This document shows, piece by piece, positions 1 through 13,300 of a stretch of 64,000 nt of DNA. The stretch lies in contig JAYKAV010002945.1 in the NCBI GenBank assembly GCA_035582835.1, positions 444,513-508,512 of the forward strand. Direction: 5' to 3'. How positions within the stretch are numbered: the first letter of the stretch is position 1; every line of letters starts with the position of its first letter. The position numbers and the translations under genes are program-made. The notes beneath the pieces are model-generated. The model saw only the letters and a program-made list of their open reading frames with translations. It had not been told where the DNA came from and ran no database searches. Source of the stretch: Phoebastria nigripes (Eukaryota; Chordata; Aves; Procellariiformes; Diomedeidae).

Positions 1-1050
1 TTCCTCTGGTGAAAGGATTGCCTTTCGTGACACTCCAAAACTCAACAGGACTATGGCCATCATGACCACAATATAGAACATGTTTGCTGTCTGGAAGACA
101 TGTTTGCATGAAAGAATTAGCCGTGTTAATTATACGTAAAGAAGACATATATTTTAGGGAAGAGTATCAATCACTACTTTTACAAATCCGAATATAAAAA
201 CAGGGCTAATAATCTAATATGCTGGAGGAAATAAAAATATTTTATGTCTATGACCTGGACTGCTCAAGTATTTTATAGAGGTTAAAGTCATCCCGGACCA
301 AAAAAGGCCACAAGTCCTACTTGTCTCTCAAGTCCCTCTTAAGGTCTTAAGCAAGATTTGAAAAATGCAGAGACCTTATGATGGTGCTTTTCCTCAGCGG
401 TATTTCTTCAAAACTGAGAGCAAGGAATAGCAGTGAAAATTATTTTGCCTTCTAACACTGAATCAGAATTACTATGCAAGACAGAATATAAAAGTATTTA
501 TAAGATAGTTCCCAATAACTGAGGGAAATTACAGTGGGAATCTGCAGATGTCCCTCAAGACTAGGCAACAGTTCAGCAGCAGTTCTTACACCAAAAGAGA
601 AAAAAAATTAACTTTGATCTCAGAGAAATTTGCCTGCTAAAATGGGATATAATTATTTGAATCAAAATGTAAAATAATGATGAGACAGTTTCCAAGAGCT
701 CAGGGAATTATCTATAGTAGTGAGCCCATCTGCAAGAGACAGTGATTTTTCTTTCTCCTGTTATCAAGCTGGATCAGAAACTCAACTCAAATGCAACCCT
801 TCTCTAAGGAACGAAGCAAAAATGGCTTTTGTGAATAAATTCAAATAATGAATAAATTAGAGAGAACTGAAATCTGATTATGGTCAACTCACAAACAGAA
901 AAAGACATGGTATTTTCGGTAATACAATCACTATGGATTATTAAGTGACCTCTCCTTTGACCATCATTCTTTTCTGTCACTTCTGACCTTTACACATTCC
1001 TCAATAGATGCCTTAACTACAAAAACATTGCTCCAAAGCATAATACTTAC
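1..1050. other. TRPM6 intron 21 (partial), no features seen
   Basis: AT-rich intronic sequence that continues beyond the left edge. I see no repeat, RNA gene or further exon in it. Confidence 0.7.
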
Positions 1051-1302
1051 CATTTTCCCAATCATTGTCAGGTATGGGCCAGCATGCTGATTCACAGCAA
1101 AAAGATCAAGGAGCCGAGCATACCAAAATATTATATCCAAGCAGTAAAGTAGCCTCCCTGCAGTTTGAACAGGGGGGTCAGACCAGCGCAAGCCAAAACC
1201 AATCATAAACAGGATGATAGCTATAGAATCAGTAAAATTCCAGTATTCATAAATCCACACCTTCACTTTTTGGCGGAACTTTCCAGGTTCTGAGATAAAT
1301 AC
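1051..1302 (-). CDS. TRPM6: TRPM6 exon 21 (S3, S4, start of S5)
   Basis: 252 bp, phase 0 to 0, 84 codons. The acceptor CTACTCAG precedes 1302 and the donor gtaagt follows 1051. It encodes the S2-S3 linker (ISEPGKF, QKVKVW), S3 (about codons 24-38), S4 with the conserved [15 protein letters not shown] stretch, and the S4-S5/S5 start [14 protein letters not shown]. This is the most 3' exon in the window; the pore exon should lie left of position 1. Confidence 0.97.
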
Positions 1303-4300
1303 CTGAGTAGAATGTGGAAAAAAAAACCCCAATGAAACTCCATTAAAATCACAGATACATTCTTTAATTATTTCTGTCTGAACTGTTTCATGATATTTGG
1401 GAATGTATCATTTTTGTCCCCCCCCCTTTTTTTTTTTGGAAACCTGTGTACTGCATATTGCCATTCACCTTTAATTGAGGTTTGTACTTAATCTATAATG
1501 TCACATTGCTCAAGTATGCCACTCCAAATAGGATAGCTCTTCCTAAGGAAAAACAGATTCTGAGCCTGAACCCATTCATGAAAGAGCACGTTCCTCAGCA
1601 GAAAAGAGCAGCCAGTTATGCATATTTATCATTATAAATTAACAAGCATTTTCTACAGGAACGGTCACGACCTGCAACAGCCCTTTCAAAAGCCCCTAAG
1701 TCATGGAAAGTACCAACCTAACCTTGCTGATGGGAAAATAACAAATGCCTTTTATTTTAGACTGAAATATAAAGAAAGATCCTTGTATTCCACCAAGGAC
1801 ATGCTAAAAAAGGAGTGCTGGCAACTAGCAATGTAAAGAATGAAATGTTCGCTCCTTGAACTGTGAGGTGCCCCAAAGGGATTTTAAGCTTCACTGAGCA
1901 AATGTGTGAAGTGGAATCTTTGGGAAACCATAAATAAAACCTTTGCACATTGCGCAAGTGAGGCCAATTATGCAGTGCTATGTAAGATCACGCTGATAAG
2001 TACCAAGCAAAGGAGAGATTTTGAAATGTTACGCCCTGATCCTGCAAGAATTTACGCATATGAACACATTACTGTAAACAAGTGATCCTACTCAATTCAG
2101 CTGGACTAACTCACATGAGGAACTAGTTGCAGGATCAGGGCCCAAGGCTTTAACAATTAGTTGATATAATCTAGAGAAATAGAGGTTTGCAGTTATATAT
2201 AACAAGGCCCTCAGCAGTTAATTAGCTGCACGTGTAAGACACAGTGTCCTCCAAAGTCTTTGCCAGCAGACCAGAACTAGCACATGGACAAAGAAAATCA
2301 AGTAGAAAACATGAATTTCAAGTCTCCAATGAATGTTAATGCTAGAAAGAAGAGCTGATGTTTCCATTGTCCCACCATCAACATGATGCAACAGCACAAC
2401 AGTAATTTCCAAAGTGCTTGCTATTTCACAATTTTTTTCTCACTGAGACAATCCTTGTGTAGATTTTTTCAATTTTATCTCGTGCAGCCACAGAACTTGT
2501 ATGTTTATTGAAGCTTCAACATATTCCCAGCATTTCTGCTGCCCCTTGAAATCCTTCACCTCTCTTGTACTGATGTCACAGTCTTCTGAGTGATCTGTTG
2601 TAACAGCATCCTTCACTCAGAACTGTGACTGCTTTTTTGCAGTTTTATTCCTCTAAAAGTACAGCATTTCAAATGTCATACAAAAGACAATTCACACTAC
2701 TATTGTTTACTATGTGCCGATTCTACAGTGAAGATGTGTCCGATCAGACACAATAATTGGGAAATACATAGCTGCGTTTGTCCCCAACCTCAGGTTTGGA
2801 GTGCAAGTTGTGTTCAGAAGCTCGGATCTAATCAACTGCAAATAATTGTGATTAGTTTTGATTGGAATATCATTCTTCCATGCTCTTTGAATCCAACATT
2901 AAAAGTTGATGGTGTTTTTTTTCCAACTTTGTTTAGAAGTTAAGACTTGATGGAGAGCCATAGATTATTTTATGCATAACACCTATTAATTGATAACAAT
3001 GTCCACACTCAAAATAAATATCTGAAGACAAATTCCATATTCGTTTTAAGAAATCTAATGGTCCACTCAAAAAAATTAAGAAACAGATGCCTACATCGGG
3101 GCTCCAAATCTCAATTCAGCACAATCACTCTCAAGCAACCTGCACATTACCACTGGCTTTACACAGAAAAATAGAGATTTAAGGACAAACTTTAACATGC
3201 ATTTTCAAAGCCCAAGTACTGGTCTTCAAAGAAAAGACTTCTCAGAAATAAATGCCCTGTATAATTCTTTCCTCTGCTAAATCCTCTACAAAAAGAATGC
3301 AGGATTTGGCATTCTTCAGTTTATGGTATTCTCTGGTTTATAATACATCCTCTACAGATGAGAAGTGTGAATGGAAAAGCTTACCTCCCTGACTTTTTCA
3401 ATGGCAGTGCTGAAAATATAAATGATAACAAGCCACTCTTGCACACTCGGTCTTGGTTCCATCTTCACCAACACAGTGTAAGTGAAGAGCATGAGAAACG
3501 CCATGTACGCCATCTACAAAACACACAGTATATAATCCATATGCACAAAAATCTCCAACAAATTTCTGCTAACATATTAACAGGTGATTAGCCTGACTAT
3601 ATGTATTCAAACTATTGGGGCACTGTCAGTTTTTTGAGCCCAAAATCTTTCCTCCAGTTCTCCAAAGTATTTTTTTAATGGGAATATCCTTAAACATCAT
3701 TTGGAAATTGGTGCTTTAGTGCTGAAAAAAGCAGAAGACGAACCATTGCAGCGCATGTTCACCTAGGCCCCAAACCCATATATGAGACAGACTATTTTAT
3801 CTGCACACCATTACTTGAATGTAAAGGCAGTGCTATGCTTTTATCCTAACCTTCTGTAGGAGCAAGTAACCATTCTCAAAGCTACGTGAATCACTGCTGG
3901 TTAATCAGTGCCTTCCAAAACACAGGAAGAACAATATCAGGTGGAAAGCACATATTTTAAAGCTACCAGAACAAGCTATAAACTATCTGAGATAATAGAT
4001 TAACAACCTATAAAGCAGTTAATGACACCCTGTTAAAGGAGTAACAGTTTATGTACATGGTGGTCTGACCCAACAGGCAGCCTGATTTTGAACATCCTAA
4101 GCTCTACTGACACAGGGTTAGTTACTAAAATTGATATAATAAATGCATATTTCTCTATAGCAAATGATCTCCTACAGATTATTATTCATTCCTTCAGAGA
4201 CAGTTCCTAAAGAAAGGGACACGAATATCTGTGAGGTATTTAAGGTATTTAAGGCCAGTTTTCAAATCTATTTCTACATGTGCAATTAACCACTGTAAAA

Positions 4301-7300
4301 ATCTGTGCTCGGGTTTTTCTTTAGTTCCTTATAATTGTTTTTTTGTTCTTTTTCTTTTTTTTTTTTTTTAATGCAGCTGCATAATTTTAGCAGAAAAACT
4401 TTTCACTTAATTGTGAGAGAAATATTCAAATGTCTTCCCATCCACCCCCACCACTAAGTGGCTGCAAGTCCATGGCTGCAAAGTAAAAGCAGCATCAAGT
4501 GTTATTTGAAGGGTCAAAGGAGGGTTTTGGCAACCCGAGTTCTAGCATTATGACCAACCGTGTGAAACCAGAACTTGACAATTGGTGCGTTGTAGAACTC
4601 ATAGATTTTTCTAGTGCCAGGCAGGTTTCCTTGTCCACCGTCTACTTGGCTTTCATCAGACTTCTGAGCAACCTTCTCCACATCATAATCTTTCTTTAAA
4701 AAGAAACAGGATTTTAAAAGTAAGAAACCTTGGTCTATAATTGCAAAGGTTGTGTCATGTTAGAGGGAAGACAGGCATGAATGTTTAAGCTTTGTTCTGA
4801 ATATACAAACCATTACTGTAGCTTGATTTTGTCTGGTTACAACCATCTCATTTGCAATAATTAACATGCACACTTTTCCACTATAAATACTCATTTAGAG
4901 TTTGCTCTTACGACTACAGGCAATGGACTGGGCATCAGCAGACCTGAATCCACTCCTGTTGCTGCCACACATTTCTTTAAGTCTTTAAGCAAAGTCACTT
5001 AATCACTCTGTGTCTCACTTTCCCCATCTGTGAAATACAGATAAGTAACACTCCCAACACAACATAACTGTGTTAGCTAGAACTCCACTGACAACTGTGG
5101 CACATTCTGAAATAAGGGAATGAGCATCACATTTCCGCTCATGTATACAGTTGCACAGAAAATGTCAAGACAGTGAAATTCTAAATACAGAATCTAATTG
5201 CTATTTTTGATGTATTGTATGCCTGATTAGAAGATGAGGATGAAATAAGTACTCTCTTACAAAGATCTGCCTACAAAAATTACAGGTAACTTCTTTATTA
5301 TCTTCAGTAAAATAAAAACAAAAAACCAAAAAAGCAAACACACTTGATTCTGTATCCAGAGTTTGACACTTGTCCAAGTACCCCTCTGAAAGTACAAATA
5401 TCTGATTGCCGCTGAAGCCTAAGAAGAGTTGCAGACACACAGCAGTGGGCAACTGACAAAACCAGAAGGTGCTGAAAGGAGTTTTCAGAGACGAAGGAGA
5501 GAGGCCTGGGGGAACTATAAATAGCTAATAGCTGGGCAAGGCTGAGGGAACCAAACTACCTTGTTCAGTTTTGTTTCAATGCTGATCAATTGCCTTGGCT
5601 AATATCAGTGCTAAAACTCACTGCTACTAGACATCTGCAGCATAGCACTTCTTATGTGACACATTTATCCCTACTACACAACATTTCCTTGGGTTATGAG
5701 GGGAAAACTGATTTTTTTTCATCACATTAGACTCAGAAAAGTGCTAAACCAGAGAATTTGATACACAGAATCATCCCAATGTGTTAACATCAGATCCTCC
5801 AAGGTGAAGGAGAGAATTTGTCCCATGAAAGAGTGCAATTTCCAGCTGCAGCAGGTCACTGGAATTTATGATTGTGTGTGAAAGATGCTCTATATGGTAC
5901 ATGTACACTGCTGAAAATTTCTGTACATTTTTCTATAATATTTCATATCAGAGTATTTAAGAAAAAGTGGTAACTCAGCCTTTTGTTTTAAACAACACTC
6001 TATATTAGGTAAAATCAGAAGTTAAGCTTATTGCTAGCACAGGAAGGAAGCAGCCCTGTCTGAGGCAGGTCAGAAAAGTGCTTGCACACATTGCTGTGTT
6101 GCCTTCTACCAGACTACAGGGTGGTCCTGCTGCAAATAATTACAATTGGCCTGTCCTTTGTATCATAGCTGTTACCTAACCCCATAAAAAGCATTTTTGA
6201 ACTGACTATATTAGACAGGCACTGCAGGAGATAATGGCTTTGAGCATTTTTCTGCATCAGAGAGAGAAAACACAAGCGTGGCATTGACAGGTCTACCATG
6301 CTGCTGCGAAAGCCCTCAACGACAATCTGCTCTCTTTTATTTTACACAAATTGAAAGTTAACTGAGAAGGTCCCAAGCAATCTACAATGCTTATCTGCTG
6401 ATAAGCAGAGTAGAGCAAAAAAGATTGCCTGACAGCTCTCACTTGACAATCCTGTTGTCATTGGTTAGCACCTCACCGACATTTACCCTTTTGGATGGAA
6501 ATTCTCCGTGTCTGCTGTCCACCTCAGACTGAAAACTTTTGGAAATTTTCAGTTCAAGGAGTGCTTTGTGGAGAATGAGAAAAAGAAAGGACAGGCAATT
6601 CTGCTTAGCAGAAGTCTGGGGGAATTCAGATCTTAAAAGGCAAAGACTTTGCCTATGCTGGAGACTCTCCACAGAAGAGTGGAGGCCTAAGAAGGACTTT
6701 TGCGCAACCACAGGTCCCTGCACAGTGTTTCAGGACTCAGTTCAGGTGACTAAACTAAAAGCACAGTGCTTCTCTTATGCTTTAAATGGCACTTCTGCTA
6801 AGCTCAAGCGATGCAGAAGTAGAGATACGCTGTTTTTCAACAAGGAGGGCAGGAGCTAGACCTCTGGAACAACTATGATGTAATTCAGGAAACAAAATCT
6901 CAAGGAGAGACTAAGAGCAAAGGATGGCCATGGAGAGGGGGAGAGGCTGCAGCTGAGATGCAGGGCAGAGGCTGCTGGCCAGGCAGAGCGGGAGGAAGGA
7001 GTGAGTTGGACAGGACACGACCTGGACTGCCTCAATTGTGCTGTCTCCCTGCTTTGGACAGCTCGACTGGGTAACCTGAATTGAGTTTTATGGATGTGAT
7101 TTTGTGTATGATATGAAACCATTCTTAGATTATTTGGTATACAAGGTTACATAGTATTTATCCGCAGCTTGAATAGACTTTGTGCCCTAAAATACCTACA
7201 CAACTGACAGATAATTATAATCTCATTATACTTCTGTGAGGTTGGGAAGGATTTTCTCATTATGACCAGTACAGAAGTGACACCCAGGACAGATGAAGTG

Positions 7301-10300
7301 ACTTGTCCAAGGTCACTTCAGTCTGTATCCAAACCAGCGATCAAACACCTACTTATTGAGAACTGGCCCCTGACACTTCCAGCTGACCACCTTCCCCTTA
7401 CTCCGCAGGATTATACTGTGGTAAACAGACAGACCCTGACACACAAATGACTGATCATCGCAGACTAACCAGAGACAAGGCATCTTTAGAGCTGGTTGGG
7501 CTCTGATCCCCATGATACCATGTGAACTGATGGAAATCTTGAGACTGAGGCACATGAGACATTTCTGCCTTGCTTTTAAACTCCAGCATCAAGATGGTGG
7601 GAGGCAGGAGAATACTCATAATGACCTAAAAGAGAGACACAAGATTCAGGAATTTAATTCAGCAGTGATAGCACAGACCTGAGGCCATAGTCAGCCATGC
7701 ATGGTGCCAGCACAAACCCAGTGCAATTTCACTGGCCTGGGAGGGAGCCACTGGTGCGTCGAATCTCTGTATCATACTCCTACGGCCTCCGAAGAAATGT
7801 GTTGCTCATGACTGTTTTGTGGCTTTGAAGAGTGTCATGGTATCTGGGAATACTTTAGATACTGTTCCCTATTTCTGGAGGGCATTCCTCCCATCAGGAG
7901 CTCTGCTGGAGAACCAGCAATGCGGGGCAGTGAGAGCTGGTGGGGAGAGACTGAAGGGTGCTGAGACAATGGGAACAGCAAAAAAAACCTCACAAAATGC
8001 ATTCTCCTAATGTCATCCCACAGCTGCTTTTGCAAAGAAGTAAAACAGAAGCAAGTACTGTCTTCCCTCCCTGCCTTTCTTTTCTCTCCCAGACGTGCAC
8101 ATTCCAATCCATGCTTAAGCACATCTGTCTGAAGCTGCATTAGACATGTTCATAACCACAAAGACATATATAAAGCATCTAAACAGCATCTAAATGCTCA
8201 GAAAAAGCTAGAGTGATGTTACCCTAAACCAGGAGTTCTTCCGCATCTTCAGGCGTCCCATCCACATATCGGTTAGCAGCATCTGTGTGCAAGTATGGGA
8301 TACAAAAGGCCGCAGTCCCACAGACACTGCTAGTTTTAAGCAAGTTGAGTTGCTCCAGTTTTTCAGTTCATAGGTCAGCAACTTCATGGCCATCTGCTCA
8401 TTTTGTTTGAATGCTTTCTCCAGCACATCTAAAGCAAGCTGCCCGAATTCCCTAGAGTAGAAAGGAATTAACAGTTAATATAACAGAGATCGGTCAAAAC
8501 TCAGAATCACTGCTGCAAGGAGATTGGTTTGAAAACTCCATTAACTAAAGTTCAGCTAACAATCTCAGTAAGTATGCCTTCTCCCATTTTTCCCATTGCT
8601 TTATCAATGTATCTAGTGAAAAATAATTTGGGGAGTAAATCTAACTATTTAGTCCTAATCACAAGGTTTAGGGTCATCCTATTTTCTATTTTTTTATTTG
8701 TTTTGTTCTTAATCTCACTCAGCAATCAAAATGAACCCTACAAAGTTCTGCGTATTTCCTTCAACAACAGACTCATGACCACTGTGGGCAAGCATTGCAG
8801 GCAGTTGCAAAAGCCTCTTCTTTTACGCTGGCTCTTAAACATCTCTGTAGGGAAGACTCCTCAAGGAAGGTACACCTTCCTTTAAATTAAGCTTTGGAGC
8901 TGCACGCAAAACAAGACAGCACATCTTATTGTACTCTGAATCTGAGGCATGATGTCTACAAAGCATATAATACGTCATTAACAAGAAAAACTACCAGAAA
9001 ACACTAACATGAAACTACAAACTTGAAAATTCTTGGTCTACTTCATTTTTCATTCACTCAGTTATTTCAGCATACATTTTTCTTTAGGTCTTACACAGAG
9101 CAGGATTTAAGCACTGATTTTAGTTTGCTCATTACCACGTTACAGACAGCCACGCATTACTCACCTATATTTTAATTTTCAAATATGCAGCTAGATAACA
9201 TGCTAATAGCTTTCCTTTAACTCTCAACCAGACTGCACAACAATACATAGCTCCACTATATATTATGAATAGCGGGCAGCTGAAAAAAAAGTATTTCTTT
9301 TACACTCCATAGTCCATGGCACCACTAACCTTACAAACCCCTAGTGGATTATGAAAATATCTAACCATCCTAAGCACTGCAGAACTTTATTAACTGAAGT
9401 GAAGGGAGAACTCATACTTTGAGTACTTCTTGAGTTCTTCTGAAGTGTCATCCACCATGTTGCTCTGTGTAGCTTCATGTGCCATCGCCCTGTAGAGTTT
9501 ACAAGCCACAACGGCTTTGACCATGGCTTCCTCTCCGTGCTGCCAGAAGAACATTGCCATCTTCTGCCTTTTCATTAATACTGCCCAAACCAGGAGGTCG
9601 TTATAGGGGTAGATAAAGCCAGATGACTCATAGTTCTCTGCAAAGTTTATATCCTCTTTTGATTTCTTCTTACACTTATGGAAAGCAGTGGATCTTTCCT
9701 ATAAATTTGTTTTTCAAAAAAAAGAAAATCTCAGTGAATGGTTGAGATTCAGATTCATGTAAATAAAACTGCAGACAAATCTGAATTGCAAGTAGCAAAC
9801 TATTTGATCGTTATATACATTTAAGTAAGTCATAAACCACAGCTAAGGTCACATTCAGATTACCAATGCTAAGAAGCTGGTAACATTAATGGAGGAAAAA
9901 CACTCCTTGCTCTGTACCCATGCCATTTATAGCCTCTTCTTCCATAGTGTTGGGCAGTCTCCAAACCCTGTGATACCAAGATCCTACTTTCACTCTTTTC
10001 TTGTACTTGTGTCATGACAGGAGAAAAAGCGATCAGTAGACTGAAACATACACCATGGACTTTTGATACTTAAAGATGACTTAGTAGTACTATCTGCCAC
10101 AGTTGTAATGTAAACTTGTTACACATTCGTGTCTGGGTATTTCTCCATTAAAGGCAAAGAAAAAGTGTTACTGGTATAAGTGAGGTTGTCTCAGTGCTAT
10201 AATGGGTTCATTTTGGCTCAGACTAATTCCAAAAAAGCCATTTAAATTTATTCTACTTTATATTTTGTCTGTCAGATATTTGTATGCGGCAATCTTTGCT

Positions 10301-13300
10301 CTTTTATCGTTCTTTCTTTGAATGAAAATACTCCGTCATCATTTTCCAGATATCAGAACTGTATCTCTTCTTAGCAGGCTTACTGTAGCTACTTTAATAA
10401 ACAATCATGAGAAAACATCGGAAAAGTCAGAGAATTCCTACTGTTGCTTCTAAATAGGGAGAGTTTTCACCCATGCTTGATGTTCAGAAATTTGGTGATA
10501 GTACATTTCAGTGAACGAAAGCCCTTAGCAACAAATGGATGGAAGTTAAAAAGTATCACAGGAGGAGTCTGAGCTTGATTTCAATATTAAAATTGCAAGA
10601 CCTGTACTTCATTAACAGTGAGCACTAAAACGTTGCTTCCACTGGAATTTAAGTAGAATTATGGTAATTAACAGCCTGACCAACATACATCTAAAACCTC
10701 TCAATAAAATGATTAGCAGCCTAATATGTCTTAAGCAAAGTCTAGAATAAGCAATTATATTACCTTGTATTTGTAAGGCTGCGCTGTTCTGAAGAACTGA
10801 GAATGCAAAGTACTTTCAGCAGATCCCATTCTGCTACCCATCTGATTACTCTGATGAAGGGAATGAGACAGGCTCTGAGAAAAGCTGGAGAGCACTCTCT
10901 AGATCCAAAGGCATACCATAAAACACAAGGAGAGAAATGCAAATTGGAGATGAAATTTGCCTGCGCTTATCTCTGATTGCAATGGTGCCTGTAGAAACTG
11001 ATGTTATTCAAAGACTAGTGAGTCAGCAATCACTGCAACTACCACTGGAGCTTATACCATCATGGAAAAAATAGCCTGTTTCACATCTAATTTAAAAAAT
11101 ATATACTCTTCCGAATCTCTAAATTCAAAATACTGATTTCCACAATAGCATCCACCAATTACAACAACAGGGCTTGCACCAGGTTGGAATCACTCAGCCT
11201 AGAAGCTCTTCCAAGTGCCTACCCTTACAAAAAGTGCCATGAACCCTTTAAAAGACAGAAGTTCTCTGAACTTTTTGCTGACCATTTCCTCCGAAGGATG
11301 GCATGTCTAGCATCCCTGGGCATTTTGTTCAGTGTTGACTGAGAGGGAAGAATGTTCCCAGCTGAATCACTAATGCTCTTCCCTGCAGTTCCTAGTTATA
11401 TGATCATGTGGTTTCACCCATCCCTATTACGGTCATATTTCATGAGGATACAGTGAAGAGTGTTACAACTGCCCAAATATCTCTTTTTAAGCATTGTATT
11501 AAGCCAGTGACACACAGGAAGCTCTGTCTCTGTGTTTCTATTCACTCCAAGTAACAGTTTTCATTATTTCTTCTCATTTTCCTTGATCACCCTGAGGTTC
11601 TTCTATTAGTCATGAAAACAGTACATGGGGATGAGAGGTTTGGGGTTTTTGTTTTTTAACATATGGAAGTACTTTAATCAAAGCCCAGTTCTACTCCGAA
11701 AACTGGGGAGAATTCTTATGCGGTAAATCTGGCCCTTCTGTGATGTTGGGAATGATATTTGGCTACTTTATTGAGAAGTTTAGGCTGTTTTCAAGTTACT
11801 GGTTTTGGAAAGTCAATGGGAAAAATGCAAGTGCTAGTATGTTTGCACAGTTGTTCTGAGCCAGTTTGTTTGTTTGTAGAGGTGATGCTACTGATATGCA
11901 GACATGGCACAATGCTATGCTGTACAGTGAAATACCTTAAGCATCTAGAAGGCGCAGAACGGCACGCAGGTCCAAGCACAACCCTCTGCCTGCACAAAGC
12001 CACTGCACCATGGGTGCAGCCTGGCACATGCAGCATGAGACTTGCCCTGTGATGACCAGTGTGTCACAGAAAAAGCTCTGCCAGGCAAACACAGCTCATT
12101 GGCCTGGGCAGGAAGATGCACCACTAGCACTGAGCTGCTTCTAAAACGTAAGACAATTGCTCAAAATTTGGGTCAGGGATCTCCATGTTGCTCTTCACCA
12201 TGCCATGCTGACATGCTCTAAGTCTAGTTTAATGCCTGTTGAATTCAGTATTTCTGTGATGTGGTTCAAGTCGCAAGAGCAGAAACACGCAACTGCTTCA
12301 CAAAAGGGAAAACAGTGGTTGGTACAGCCTTGTCGATCTTAATTGATGGATGACAGACAAAGAACACAACCCGGCTACCGGACACAAAGGTAAATTTTCT
12401 GAACTAATAGTTAATTTAACAATCACCGGTGGTCTTGCGGGGCAGGGAGTACTCTGGGGAGGGATTTGTCTGTCTTATTTGCAATCTCTCCACAGCTGGC
12501 AAAGAGATTCATAGAACAGACCAGCACGGCATACATTTAACTGATGCTCTTCAGACGAACCACAATGACAACCTGAGCTCTTTCCAGGTGTCACATTTTG
12601 GCTTTTCTTGGTGATCAGTGGTAGCCATTTCACAGAAGTTACCTTGTGTTTTCTGTAGAGATCATTGTAGAGAATTCGGAAATGCTTCCTTGTGTAGCTG
12701 CTCCGATAAGCTCCACCAAGGAGGTACTCTATCACCAGCCCAATATCAATCAGTGATATCTTGTAATCCAAGGAAAGGGTATTCTGAAACACCAAATGTC
12801 ACATGCATTGCCTGATGATATTATATGCAACATTCAACCATGTCAGATCCCTAATACTATGAGGGGAGTCTGGAAGAAGGTGCAACTGAGAGCTGCTGCA
12901 TCTGTCAGGAAAGTGTACACATTCATTTGGCACATGAAACTCCCCTAGGAGGGAGAACACAGGCACATCCACATTTTCAGCCTGAAAAGCATGACATCTA
13001 CAGTCCACTGCACACACATCATATAGGGATGTATACTGCAATGTTCACAAGACCAGCCGCATTCAACAGTGAGGGTAATGGTTCTTCAGGTTAATCATCA
13101 ACAGCCAGCGAGACTGATAAAAATCTTCTTCTCATAACAAGAGAAAACTAGCATGGTATGATCTGCTTATTCAACTAGTTTACTAATTAAAAATTAAGAA
13201 GTGGATGAAGCATGTATTTAATGTTGTAGAGTAATTCCTGGAGACTGGTAATCTCTTGTAGAGGCTCAAGACTGTCATGACAACTAGGACAGCAGCTGCA

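Larger units (their letters stand above)
4694..7469. other. TRPM6 intron 18
   Basis: 2.8 kb of intron with two MIR-like relics (4915-5060 and 7225-7350). Between them the sequence is unremarkable; the open frames at 6439-7122 on both strands match no family I know. Confidence 0.6.

Noticed and set aside
7835..8140. Open frame between exons 18 and 17 as an extra TRPM6 exon
   Set aside because: Exons 17 and 18 join directly in phase and in protein order; the frame has no family resemblance.
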